A DNA stretch of 64,000 nt from Gammaproteobacteria bacterium. GTDB lineage: Bacteria; Pseudomonadota; Gammaproteobacteria; Pseudomonadales; Halieaceae. The number at the start of each line of letters is the position of its first letter. Position 1 is the stretch's first letter. The notes under the pieces were generated by a model. It saw nothing but the letters and a program-made list of their open reading frames with translations. It had not been told where the DNA came from and made no database searches. Made by a program: the position numbers and the translations under genes. The DNA lies in contig JAHEKX010000009.1 in NCBI GenBank assembly GCA_024644535.1, positions 20,214 to 84,213 on the forward strand, in the 5' to 3' direction. Positions 56,649 through 64,000 of the stretch are shown one piece after another.

Positions 56649-58364
56649 TTACCCATTGCGCGCGGCGCGGTTGATCAGTTTATCGATGTCGCTAGACCAG
56701 ACGCCAGCGATGACTTGGCCCACCCGGTCTATAATCAAGGCCATTTCGGCGCTGTTTTTGACCAGCGCGTCTTTGACGCGCATTACTGAAGCGGCATCGT
56801 CAAGCGTCACAAGGCTAAAACGCCGCAAGTCAAGGTCGCTTATCGCAAAGGTGTCCTGACCGCTGGCTGCTTGAAGCAGGTCTTGTGTTTTGACGGTATA
56901 CACCGGTTCGCCACAACGCGTAATGATACACCATGACGACTCGATCATTCCAAACTCGTTCTGGGTGTAGGGCTTGTCAGACTCTAGGGAGGTAAACTGC
57001 GTGCTCCAGCAGGCGCTAACGTGAGCGCTGTGCAATAAACGTAGAACGGGATTTTGTTGCCACGATTCTTCCACTGTTTCCAAAACTTGGTGAATAGGGC
57101 GTTGTCGCAATACGCTAGTGAATACTATTGTACCGGCAACCATGCAAGTTAACGCAGGCATGGTGGTTTGTAAGTTTCGAGTCAGTTCAACAGCGGTCAA
57201 TATACCTGCAAGGGGCGCATTTAGTATGACTCCCATGGTGGTTGCCATGCCAACAACCGCATACAGGCTGTGCTCGCTGCTCATCTCGGGCGCTGCCATT
57301 GCGCCAAGGTCACCCACCAAAGCGCCTATAGTGGCGCCTATGACTAGACTTGGGCCAATGGTACCTACGGGCATGCCCACGGCTGCGGTTAGGCTGGTAG
57401 TGGCAATTTTTGCAAGGGCAAGAAACACTAGGAACACAATTGTAACTTGACCGCTCAATAACATGGCCACTGTGTCGGTTCCCATGCCCATTACTTCGGG
57501 TATAAAGGCGGCAATACCCCCCGTTGTGGCGCCTGCGAGTCCAAATCGCAACCAGATCGGCCACTGTAAGATTGGCGCCAACCGCTTGACACTGGCTGTA
57601 ACGCAAGCTGCCGCAGTACCGCAGGCAGCGCCTAGCAAAAGAACAAGAGGCAGCTCTGAAAACGATTGAAGGTGAGCCTGAGGGGCGGCAAAAATGGCTT
57701 CGGTGTTGCCAAACCATTGCGTAATAACGGACGCGGTTGCAGCGGCAACTAACACGGGTATGAATCCAACTACGGTATATTCGGCAAGTATGACTTCCAT
57801 CGCAAAAATTACACCGGCAAGAGGTGTGTTAAACGCCGCCGATATGCTGGCTGCGGTGCCGCAAGCGATTAGGATTCTTAGGCTATTATTGGGAAGCCGA
57901 AAGCGTTGTCCAAGCACGCTCGCGACTGTGGCGCCAATGTGAACCCCCGGCCCTTCGCGTCCGCCCGACTGACCGCTAGCCAGCGCAATGATGCCAACAA
58001 TAGTTTGAGTAAGAGCGTTGCGTAATGGCAATTGGCCATAGTGACTGTTCAGGTGTTGTATTACGTGGCGAATGCCCGTGCCGCGACTAGGCTCCTTCAA
58101 GGCATGCAGTATAAAAGCTATTACCAAAGCGCCGCCAATCGCGAGTCCTGCTCGGTGCAGTGCCGACATGGCTTCGAAGTTTTCGGCAGTGGCGCTACTT
58201 CCTAACAGCGACCCAAGTGCTTGAATGGCCCAAAAAAACCCAAGCACGGCTAAAGCAGCGAGCGTGCCGGCCATCAAGCCCAATACGCTGTACGCGGCAA
58301 TTGCATCGTAGCTTGATAGATGGTCGCGGAAGCGATTGAACTTAAGTAGCGCTATTTTACGCAT
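56649..58364 (-). CDS. CLC-family chloride transporter with C-terminal CBS region
   Basis: 571 residues from the ATG at 58364; an ATG at 58400 would add 12. About 18 intramembrane helices. [13 protein letters not shown] contains the external gating Glu, and RGTGIRHV corresponds to the first selectivity loop. [15 protein letters not shown] has Glu then Val where E. coli ClcA has two Glu, so the inner proton Glu is missing. The last 120 residues form a CBS-like regulatory region. Inner-membrane Cl- flux is expected. It is the first gene of a run into hemJ-hemL-hemB, though no functional link is evident. Confidence 0.92.
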   Translation of the reverse strand: MRKIALLKFNRFRDHLSSYDAIAAYSVLGLMAGTLAALAVLGFFWAIQALGSLLGSSATAENFEAMSALHRAGLAIGGALVIAFILHALKEPSRGTGIRHVIQHLNSHYGQLPLRNALTQTIVGIIALASGQSGGREGPGVHIGATVASVLGQRFRLPNNSLRILIACGTAASISAAFNTPLAGVIFAMEVILAEYTVVGFIPVLVAAATASVITQWFGNTEAIFAAPQAHLQSFSELPLVLLLGAACGTAAACVTASVKRLAPILQWPIWLRFGLAGATTGGIAAFIPEVMGMGTDTVAMLLSGQVTIVFLVFLALAKIATTSLTAAVGMPVGTIGPSLVIGATIGALVGDLGAMAAPEMSSEHSLYAVVGMATTMGVILNAPLAGILTAVELTRNLQTTMPALTCMVAGTIVFTSVLRQRPIHQVLETVEESWQQNPVLRLLHSAHVSACWSTQFTSLESDKPYTQNEFGMIESSWCIITRCGEPVYTVKTQDLLQAASGQDTFAISDLDLRRFSLVTLDDAASVMRVKDALVKNSAEMALIIDRVGQVIAGVWSSDIDKLINRAARNG

Positions 58365-58393
58365 GGGCGTTCCAGAAATTGCACAACTATGCC

Positions 58394-58421
58394 TTATCAT
58401 TCTGATTTAAGGCTCTATACT
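58394..58421 (+). promoter_or_regulatory. Promoter of argC
   Basis: TTATCA (58394-58399), a 16-base spacer and TATACT (58416-58421) read toward argC. They match 4 and 5 consensus positions. The start would be near 58428, shortly before a GGGGAG ribosome site. Confidence 0.5.
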
Positions 58422-58445
58422 ATGCGTTTTTGGTGGGGGAGTGTT

Positions 58446-59483
58446 ATGGCTAAGATTAAGGTTGGCATTGTAGGTGGCACAGGTTACACCGGTGTTGAAC
58501 TGTTGCGTTTGCTGTTACCCCACCCCGAAGTAGAGGTTATAGCATTGACGTCGCGAGCAGAAAAGGGCCGTCGGGTGGACGATCTTTACACCAATCTTCG
58601 CGGTTTTTGTGACCTTAGATTTTCTGATCCGTCCGACTCAGGATTGAAAGATTGTGATGTGGTGTTCTTTGCAACGCCGCACAATGTCGCTATGCAAACC
58701 GTTCCCGAATTGCTAGCCAATGGTCAAAAGGTGGTAGATTTGTCTGCCGACTTTCGACTGCGCGATGCTCAGGAATGGTCGCACTGGTATGGCGAGCCCC
58801 ATGCTGCACCGGAGCTGCTGCCTGAAGCTGTTTATGGGCTGCCTGAGCGTAACCGAGACCAAATTAAGGCGGCACGGTTGGTGGCTTGTGCCGGCTGCTA
58901 TCCCACCTCAATTCAGTTGGGCTTTTTGCCTTTGTTGGAAGTCGGCATAGTTGATTCTTCGAGTCTTATTGCGAATGCGGCCAGTGGCGCAAGTGGGGCG
59001 GGACGCCAGGCTAAGGTCGATAATTTGTTGACTGAAATTAGCGATAGTTTCAAAGCTTACGGTGTCGCTGGGCACCGTCATTTGCCTGAAATTGAGCAAG
59101 AGCTTAGAGTCGTGGGTGGTAAGGATGTGAGCTTAACTTTTGTGCCCCACCTGTTGCCAACCATACGAGGCATTCACTCGACTTTGTATGCCAAGTTGAC
59201 GGGAGACCTTGGTGATATTCAAGCCTTGTTCGAAGCGCGCTATGCCAATGAGCCTTTTGTCGATGTGCTTCCCAGCGGTCAGTATCCACAAACGAGGAGT
59301 GTGCGTGGCAGTAATACATGTCGATTATCGATTGAGCGCCCAGGAGGTCGCGATACGGTTGTTGTCATGTCGGTGATTGATAACTTAGTAAAAGGCGCCT
59401 CGGGCCAAGCCGTGCAGTGCATGAACATTATGTGCGGATTGCCCGAAGAAGCCGGCCTGCAGGGGATTGCATTAATACCCTAA
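58446..59483 (+). CDS. argC: N-acetyl-gamma-glutamyl-phosphate reductase
   Basis: 345 residues from the ATG at 58446, preceded by GGGGAG; a longer frame from 58389 adds 19 residues without support. An NADPH-dependent arginine-pathway enzyme with [20 protein letters not shown], the catalytic Cys in [17 protein letters not shown], and [15 protein letters not shown]. It precedes erpA, as in Pseudomonas. Confidence 0.98.
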   Translation: MAKIKVGIVGGTGYTGVELLRLLLPHPEVEVIALTSRAEKGRRVDDLYTNLRGFCDLRFSDPSDSGLKDCDVVFFATPHNVAMQTVPELLANGQKVVDLSADFRLRDAQEWSHWYGEPHAAPELLPEAVYGLPERNRDQIKAARLVACAGCYPTSIQLGFLPLLEVGIVDSSSLIANAASGASGAGRQAKVDNLLTEISDSFKAYGVAGHRHLPEIEQELRVVGGKDVSLTFVPHLLPTIRGIHSTLYAKLTGDLGDIQALFEARYANEPFVDVLPSGQYPQTRSVRGSNTCRLSIERPGGRDTVVVMSVIDNLVKGASGQAVQCMNIMCGLPEEAGLQGIALIP

Positions 59484-59502
59484 CAGTTGCCACTAATAAT
59501 AG

Positions 59503-59531
59503 TTGACCTGTTTACTCGGTTTTATCACAAT
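59503..59531 (+). promoter_or_regulatory. Candidate promoter of erpA
   Basis: TTGACC (59503-59508), a 17-base spacer and CACAAT (59526-59531) lie 29 bp before erpA. The -35 is good and the -10 weak, so the assignment is tentative. Confidence 0.4.
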
Positions 59532-59559
59532 GTTGTTTAAGTTGTCGTGAGTATTTTCG

Positions 59560-59907
59560 ATGAGTGTCGCCGAAACGTTTGATCCGCAAACCATTCGTGT
59601 TGCCCCCAATGCGATCAGCAAAATTAATGAGCTGATCTCCGAGGAAGGCAACCCGGGGCTGAAGCTGCGCGTATACATAACAGGCGGCGGCTGTTCTGGG
59701 TTTCAGTATGGTTTTGCCTTTGAGGAAGATGTGGCCGACGACGACAGCTTGTTCGCCAGCGACAAAGTGATTGTCGACTCTATGAGCTACCAGTACTTGG
59801 TCGGTTCAGAGCTTGATTATACCGAGGGGCTAGAAGGCTCTAAGTTTATCATTCACAATCCCAATGCTGTGACCACCTGTGGTTGCGGAGCCTCGTTCAG
59901 TTTGTAA
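59560..59907 (+). CDS. erpA: Iron-sulfur cluster insertion protein ErpA
   Basis: 115 residues of the A-type carrier family. The three cluster-binding cysteines are present: [11 protein letters not shown] and [10 protein letters not shown]. The segment [15 protein letters not shown] is typical of ErpA rather than IscA. It passes 4Fe-4S clusters to targets such as the isoprenoid enzymes IspG/IspH. It ends 10 bp before the convergent anmK. Confidence 0.97.
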   Translation: MSVAETFDPQTIRVAPNAISKINELISEEGNPGLKLRVYITGGGCSGFQYGFAFEEDVADDDSLFASDKVIVDSMSYQYLVGSELDYTEGLEGSKFIIHNPNAVTTCGCGASFSL

Positions 59908-59917
59908 GCTTGCAGGC

Positions 59918-61048
59918 TTAGGCTGGGTAGATGACCCCCAATGGAATGTCGCCCTCGCTTCCTGTAATTCTCTGTAAATCAAATCGTTGATTGTTGATTC
60001 TGGCGTAGGCTAGCCAAGCAAAAGCGGCGGCCTCGATCCAATCGGGAGCAATGCCGAGTGCCTGGGTTGTGGTGACCTGATAAGCACCGCTATGCACTTG
60101 GATGCGCTCCATCAAAAATGCGTTATGGGCGCCGCCTCCACAGACATAGATGTTAGAGGGCGCGATTGAGTTTTGAATAATACTTTGGGCGCAGCTAACG
60201 GCCGTCAGTTCCGTTAGTGTTGCCGCAATATCTTCGGGTTTGTAGCGATTCAAAGACGCAGAGTTTCTCGTTAGCCAATCGTGGTTAAAGTACTCTCGCC
60301 CCGTGCTTTTGGGTGGCGTTCTGGCAAAATAGGCATCGCACAGCCAGTGTGATAACAGGGCTGGTTGAATGCTGCCGCTTCTAGCCCATTCACCGTCTTT
60401 ATCGAAAGCGAGGTTCAAGTGGTGTCGGCACCATGCGTCGATTAGGGTATTGCCAGGTCCTGTGTCGAAGCCGTGGTTGATCTGACCTTTGTTCAAAATG
60501 GTAGCATTTGCTAAGCCCCCAATATTTAGCACCACGCCTGACTGCTTTGAACCGAGCATTGCGCTGTGAAATAGAGGAGCTAGCGGGGCAGCTTGACCGC
60601 TCGCTGCAAGATCGCGACCTCGAAAGTCCGCGACTGTGGCGATGCTTGTTTTCTGGGCGATAGTGTGGGGGTCGCCAAGTTGCCAGGTAAATGCGGGCGC
60701 TAGGTTCGTAGGGTCTGGCCGATGCCTAATGGTCTGGCCGTGGCTGCCTATGGCCTCTATCTTACTTGGTGCTATGCCGCATTGCTGTATCAACGCCAGA
60801 CTTGCCTGGGCAAAAAGATCCCCCAAAATTCGATGTAGCTGACCTATTCTGTCCACTTGAAAGGTTTCGCTGATGCTAAGTCGATGCAGCTCTGTCGTTA
60901 AGTCGGTCGATAGGCTATGGGTGTAAGTATGCTCAAGTTGGATTGACTGGTCGTCAATGCGGACCAAGGCGGCATCAATGCCGTCGACGCTTGTGCCCGA
61001 CATCAGGCCAATGAACAGGCCCGTATTATTGAGTGCTGAGTCTGGCAA
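59918..61048 (-). CDS. anmK: Anhydro-N-acetylmuramic acid kinase
   Basis: 376 residues. It phosphorylates and opens 1,6-anhydroMurNAc to MurNAc-6-P in peptidoglycan recycling. It has the ATP loop GLMSGTSVDGIDAALVRID, VADFRGRDLAASGQAAPL, and FDTGPGNTLIDAW. It overlaps the upstream M23 peptidase by 23 bp, and the order (erpA, anmK, M23, tyrS) is that of Pseudomonas. With amgK and murU elsewhere in the window it gives three of the four steps from anhydroMurNAc to UDP-MurNAc. Confidence 0.97.
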   Translation of the reverse strand: MPDSALNNTGLFIGLMSGTSVDGIDAALVRIDDQSIQLEHTYTHSLSTDLTTELHRLSISETFQVDRIGQLHRILGDLFAQASLALIQQCGIAPSKIEAIGSHGQTIRHRPDPTNLAPAFTWQLGDPHTIAQKTSIATVADFRGRDLAASGQAAPLAPLFHSAMLGSKQSGVVLNIGGLANATILNKGQINHGFDTGPGNTLIDAWCRHHLNLAFDKDGEWARSGSIQPALLSHWLCDAYFARTPPKSTGREYFNHDWLTRNSASLNRYKPEDIAATLTELTAVSCAQSIIQNSIAPSNIYVCGGGAHNAFLMERIQVHSGAYQVTTTQALGIAPDWIEAAAFAWLAYARINNQRFDLQRITGSEGDIPLGVIYPA

Positions 61049-62420
61049 GTTGGGTCGCCTGCTGCTCGCTGATTAAGCGGGCCAAAGCTTCTTGCTGTGT
61101 TTGGGTTTGAGCTCTAAACCTGGGTAGTTCCGTTGTCGCCAAGCTTTTCGCTTTGGGGAGCTTTTTGTGAATGGTGCGCGGGTTTTGATGCACGCCATTG
61201 ACCAAAAATTCGTAATGTAGGTGCGGGCCTGTTGCGGTGCCTGTTGAGCCCACAGTGCCGATGATCTGGCTTTGGCTGACACGTTGATTCTTTTTAACGT
61301 GGCGCTTGGTAAGGTGCAAATATCTAGTAACGTACTTTTCACCGTGTTGAATAAATACGTAATTGCCGTTGGCGCGGTTGTAGTCAGATTCAATAACGCG
61401 ACCATCGCCAGCCGCGAACACGGGGGTGCCTTTGGGCGCTGCGTAGTCGGTGCCGCGATGTGGTCGAGATGTTTTATACACAGGGTGTACGCGCCTAGGG
61501 TTAAAGTTAGAGCTGATGCGAGTAAAATCAAGCGGCGCCATTAGGAATGCTTTGCGCATGCTCTCGCCACGCTCGTTAAAATAGCCAAGGCGTCCGCTTA
61601 CGTCGGTATAGCGATACGCCGTGAAGGTCTCGCCTTTGTTACTAAAGGCGGCGGCAATAATGTTGCCGTCACTGAAGTATTGGTCATCTAAGTAGAGTGA
61701 TTCGTACACGACATGTAGGGTGTCGCCTTCACGTGGGTCCAGTACGAAGTCGATTACACCGCCAAACAAATTGGCTAACTCCATAATAAGGTTGTCGCTT
61801 AGTCCCGCGGCTTGCCCCGCTAAAAATAAGGAGCTTGAAATTTCTCCGCTTTTTTCCACAATACGGACTTCGGGCTCGCGAATTTGACGTTCGACGCGAA
61901 ACTTACCGTCCTCGTGGTAATAGACCATAGATTCAAGCGCAGACAGCTTATGGTGTATTTCAGTGAGCTCACTCGATGATTTTGTGGCAAAGCCCAGCGT
62001 TTGTCCGGGAAATAGCTGCGTCAGCGATCCCTCGGGTGTCTTTCCGGCGATGTATGCATCGCGCTCACTAAAGCCGGCACGTGCCATAAGCTTTGACAGA
62101 TTGTCACCGGGTCGAACTTGGTAAAAGGCCCAGGTGAGTTCGTTGGCCGATTGTTCGACTTCGGGGTCATGCGGCATTATATCATCAGTGGCCACCTCAA
62201 CATCTAGTGGTGCGGTCTCATCGGTCAGCTCATTCGGTTGAGGCAGGGGTAGTTGCGTATCTCGGTTGGCCGATACATCGCCCGAGGGCGTAAAAGGCGC
62301 AACCACCGCCAAAAACAGTAGTACAAAGCCTATGGCGGCCAAATGCTTGCGAGGCATTTGGGTTGCGCTTTGTAGGGGCTCGCGTCCCGCTCGTATGGCT
62401 TTTTTGAATAATGACGTCAT
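61026..62420 (-). CDS. M23-family peptidoglycan endopeptidase with LysM/OapA-like region
   Basis: 464 residues. An N-terminal membrane anchor (about 27-45) is followed by a LysM/OapA-like region (FYQVRPGDNLSKLMARAG) and the M23 domain at about 300-430. The zinc ligands lie in RPHRGTDYAAPKGTPV (His, Asp) and PHLHYEF (His). It resembles E. coli MepM/YebA, which cuts D-Ala-mDAP crosslinks to allow wall growth. It lies upstream of anmK with a 23 bp overlap, linking wall cleavage with recycling of the fragments. Confidence 0.95.
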   Translation of the reverse strand: MTSLFKKAIRAGREPLQSATQMPRKHLAAIGFVLLFLAVVAPFTPSGDVSANRDTQLPLPQPNELTDETAPLDVEVATDDIMPHDPEVEQSANELTWAFYQVRPGDNLSKLMARAGFSERDAYIAGKTPEGSLTQLFPGQTLGFATKSSSELTEIHHKLSALESMVYYHEDGKFRVERQIREPEVRIVEKSGEISSSLFLAGQAAGLSDNLIMELANLFGGVIDFVLDPREGDTLHVVYESLYLDDQYFSDGNIIAAAFSNKGETFTAYRYTDVSGRLGYFNERGESMRKAFLMAPLDFTRISSNFNPRRVHPVYKTSRPHRGTDYAAPKGTPVFAAGDGRVIESDYNRANGNYVFIQHGEKYVTRYLHLTKRHVKKNQRVSQSQIIGTVGSTGTATGPHLHYEFLVNGVHQNPRTIHKKLPKAKSLATTELPRFRAQTQTQQEALARLISEQQATQLARLSTQ

Positions 62421-62557
62421 ATTTGCGCTGTTTTCATCACAAGGGTGCGAGTATAAAGGACTTGGGTTAAGAAAGGGAACGTTTGCGCAAGGCTTGCAAT
62501 ATACGCAGGCTGATGTATCGTGCCCGCGTCACAGTAACTGGCAATGCGGAGCCAAGC

Positions 62558-63859
62558 ATGTCGAATGCACTATTAGAGGATCTTAGAGCGCGCGGACTGG
62601 TATTTCAGATCGCCGGTGAAGAACGATTTGTCGATTGGCTCAACGAGAGGCCTCGTACATTATACTGCGGCTTTGACCCAACCGCAGACAGTTTGCATAT
62701 AGGCTCGCTAGTGCCTTTATTAATGCTGCGCCGTTTTCAAGAAGCGGGACATAGACCTATTGCATTGGTCGGTGGTGCTACCGGTTTAATTGGCGATCCC
62801 AGTTTTAAGGCCGCTGAGCGTCAGCTAAACACGCCAGATGTTGTGGCTGGATGGGTTGGCAAGTTAGAGGCGCAAGTCAGCCGTTTTATTACCTTTGATG
62901 ACACCTCGAATTCAGCCATGGTTGCAAACAACCTTGATTGGACGCAGGGCATGGATGTCTTGACCTTCTTGCGTGATATCGGCAAGCATTTCTCTGTGAA
63001 CTCCATGATCCAAAAAGAATCGGTAAAGCAGCGTATCGAGCGCGAAGGCACTGGGATCAGCTTTACCGAGTTCTCGTACAGCATCCTTCAGTCTCTGGAC
63101 TTTGCCGAACTTTATCAGCGGTATGAATGTGGTCTGCAAATTGGAGGCTCGGATCAGTGGGGCAATATCACCGGTGGTATTGAGCTGGCTCGCCGGTTGC
63201 ACGGTGCCCAGGTGTTTGGCTTGACCATGCCGCTTATTACCAAAGCCGATGGCACGAAATTTGGTAAAACCGAATCGGGCACGATTTGGTTGGATGCGAG
63301 CAAAACGTCTCCGTATGCGTTTTACCAGTTTTGGTTAGGTACCGCAGATGCTGATGTCTATAAATTTCTGCGCTACTTTACCTTCCTAGCGGTTAATGAG
63401 ATCACGCGCATAGAAGATGAAGATAAAGCAGCGCAGGGGCGCCCGCAGGCGCAAGCGGTGTTAGCGCTAGAGATGACGCGTCTTGTGCATGGGCAGGAGG
63501 GGTTAGACGCCGCTTTACGAATCACTGAGGCTTTATTTAGCGGCAGCCTCTCGGATCTAAGCGTCGATGACCTGGCGCAGTTGGCGCAAGATGGCTTGCC
63601 CACAACAACTGTATTGCGCAGCGAGTTGCCTGCGACTCTGACACAGCTATTAAGTGATGTAGAGGCGGTGGTTTCAGGTAAGCAGGCTAAAGATGCCTTA
63701 AGCCGCTCTGCAGTGACCGTTAATGGTTCTGCTTTGGGTGTGGATGTTAATGCCAATCCCGAAGCTTGGTTTCCCGTCGAGAACGCCTTAGCGGGCAAGT
63801 TTTATCTGGTTAAAGTGGGCAAGAAAAAGCACCATTTATTCGTGATTTCGGGTGGCTGA
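62558..63859 (+). CDS. tyrS: Tyrosyl-tRNA synthetase
   Basis: 433 residues from the ATG at 62558, with GGAG about ten bases upstream. Class I synthetase: the HIGH-type motif is in [16 protein letters not shown] and the KMSKS-type loop is [23 protein letters not shown] binds tyrosine, and a C-terminal S4-like RNA-binding domain follows (SRSAVTVNG). It is followed directly by an rRNA promoter, as with tyrZ in Pseudomonas aeruginosa. Confidence 0.98.
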   Translation: MSNALLEDLRARGLVFQIAGEERFVDWLNERPRTLYCGFDPTADSLHIGSLVPLLMLRRFQEAGHRPIALVGGATGLIGDPSFKAAERQLNTPDVVAGWVGKLEAQVSRFITFDDTSNSAMVANNLDWTQGMDVLTFLRDIGKHFSVNSMIQKESVKQRIEREGTGISFTEFSYSILQSLDFAELYQRYECGLQIGGSDQWGNITGGIELARRLHGAQVFGLTMPLITKADGTKFGKTESGTIWLDASKTSPYAFYQFWLGTADADVYKFLRYFTFLAVNEITRIEDEDKAAQGRPQAQAVLALEMTRLVHGQEGLDAALRITEALFSGSLSDLSVDDLAQLAQDGLPTTTVLRSELPATLTQLLSDVEAVVSGKQAKDALSRSAVTVNGSALGVDVNANPEAWFPVENALAGKFYLVKVGKKKHHLFVISGG

Positions 63860-63889
63860 GAGTTTTTTGCAAAAAAAGTAAAAAAGCGC

Positions 63890-63917
63890 TTGCGTGGTTT
63901 GTGGTGTTACGTATAAT
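63890..63917 (+). promoter_or_regulatory. rRNA operon P1-type promoter with UP element
   Basis: TTGCGT (63890-63895), a 16-base spacer and a perfect TATAAT (63912-63917), followed by the GC-rich discriminator GCGCC also found in E. coli rrn P1 promoters and needed for stringent control. An A/T-rich block with TTTTTTGCAAAAAA lies just upstream (about 63863-63885) as an UP element. The 16S gene is expected beyond the window edge. Confidence 0.85.
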
Positions 63918-63925
63918 GCGCCTCC

Positions 63926-64000
63926 TCGGTAAGGGAACGGTCTTACCGAAAAGCTAAAGCCCTGGCGGTTTTAGGTTGTTTAACAGACAGATGAAGACAG
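63926..64000 (+). ncRNA. rRNA leader with a 5' stem-loop and boxA-like site (partial)
   Basis: Just after the expected start, TCGGTAAG (63926-63933) and CTTACCGA (63942-63949) form an 8-bp stem with an 8-base loop. GTTGTTTAACA at 63975-63985 resembles the boxA antitermination element (TGCTCTTTAACA). This fits a rrn leader read through by Nus factors. The 16S rRNA itself is not in the window. Confidence 0.7.

Noticed and set aside
59898..59918. TAAGC/GCTTA hairpin between erpA and anmK as a bidirectional terminator
   Set aside because: A five-base A/T-rich stem without U-runs is too weak to call.
63863..63885. TTTTTTGCAAAAAA palindrome as a tyrS terminator
   Set aside because: An A/T-only stem with no loop is too weak; the A/T tract fits an rRNA promoter UP element better.

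Overview
The window is a densely packed stretch of gammaproteobacterial chromosome. By eye the base composition is slightly above 50% GC. Several gene blocks keep the order known from Pseudomonas and E. coli: rpsU-(yqeY)-dnaG-rpoD; lptD-surA-pdxA-rsmA-apaG-apaH; dsbD-aroQ-accB-accC-prmA-dusB-fis-purH-purD; argC-erpA-anmK-M23 peptidase-tyrS followed by an rRNA promoter; and trpE/trpGDC next to a Vfr/CRP-type regulator. Together with the multisubunit Mrp cation/proton antiporter, this suggests a Pseudomonadales/Cellvibrionales-like, probably marine or salt-exposed bacterium. The genus cannot be fixed from this sequence alone. No insertion sequence, phage gene, CRISPR array or obviously foreign block was seen.

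Layout. 1-2027 (minus): a sensor histidine kinase cut by the left edge, then purU. 2123-9388 (minus): a nine-gene Mrp/Mnh-type antiporter operon. It has three MrpD/NuoL-like subunits, a fused MbhD-MbhE-MnhB subunit and one small membrane protein of unknown role. 9679-13149: an SDR oxidoreductase, a divergent TonB-dependent receptor and a secreted protein of unknown function. 13235-17814 (minus): tRNA-Ile2 and the macromolecular synthesis operon. 17969-19871 (plus): tsaD, folB, folK. 19868-27798 (minus): cca, then the apaH-to-lptD block, which includes outer-membrane LPS assembly and folding genes. 27883-34341 (plus): amgK-murU (peptidoglycan sugar salvage), rpe and the tryptophan genes. 34338-45414: vfr, osmC, coq7, then purine, DNA-architecture, fatty-acid and disulfide genes. 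45526-53895: PCuAC copper chaperone, DUF2333, pentapeptide protein, a PfkB kinase, PBP1b, a lipoprotein, a ModF-like double ATPase, a CoA-type Nudix hydrolase and a secreted NTR/TIMP-like protein. 53899-58364 (minus): hemB, hemL, hemJ and a CLC chloride transporter. 58446-63859: argC, erpA, anmK, M23 peptidase and tyrS. 63880-64000: an rRNA-type promoter and leader; 16S rRNA should start beyond the right edge.

How the genes work together. Cell-envelope functions are scattered but complementary: LptD/SurA, PBP1b and its lipoprotein neighbour, the M23 endopeptidase, and three enzymes (AnmK, AmgK, MurU) of the peptidoglycan-recycling route that bypasses de novo UDP-MurNAc synthesis. HemL, HemB and HemJ supply three steps of heme synthesis. 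No gene-free stretch exceeds 300 bases; the longest, 9389-9678, holds a candidate promoter and a long leader for the antiporter operon.

Most of the window is ordinary core genome, and I found no clearly new system. The observations I rate highest are these: the antiporter variant with a D-type subunit that has lost its conserved TM7 lysine; the fact that none of the eight convergent gene junctions leaves room for a terminator (five overlap by exactly 4 bp); the nested inverted repeats upstream of the TonB receptor; the CLC protein lacking the inner proton glutamate; the ModF-like ATPase with a catalytically altered first domain and an odd start; and the secreted protein whose predicted mature end is Cys-Glu-Cys, as in metalloprotease inhibitors.
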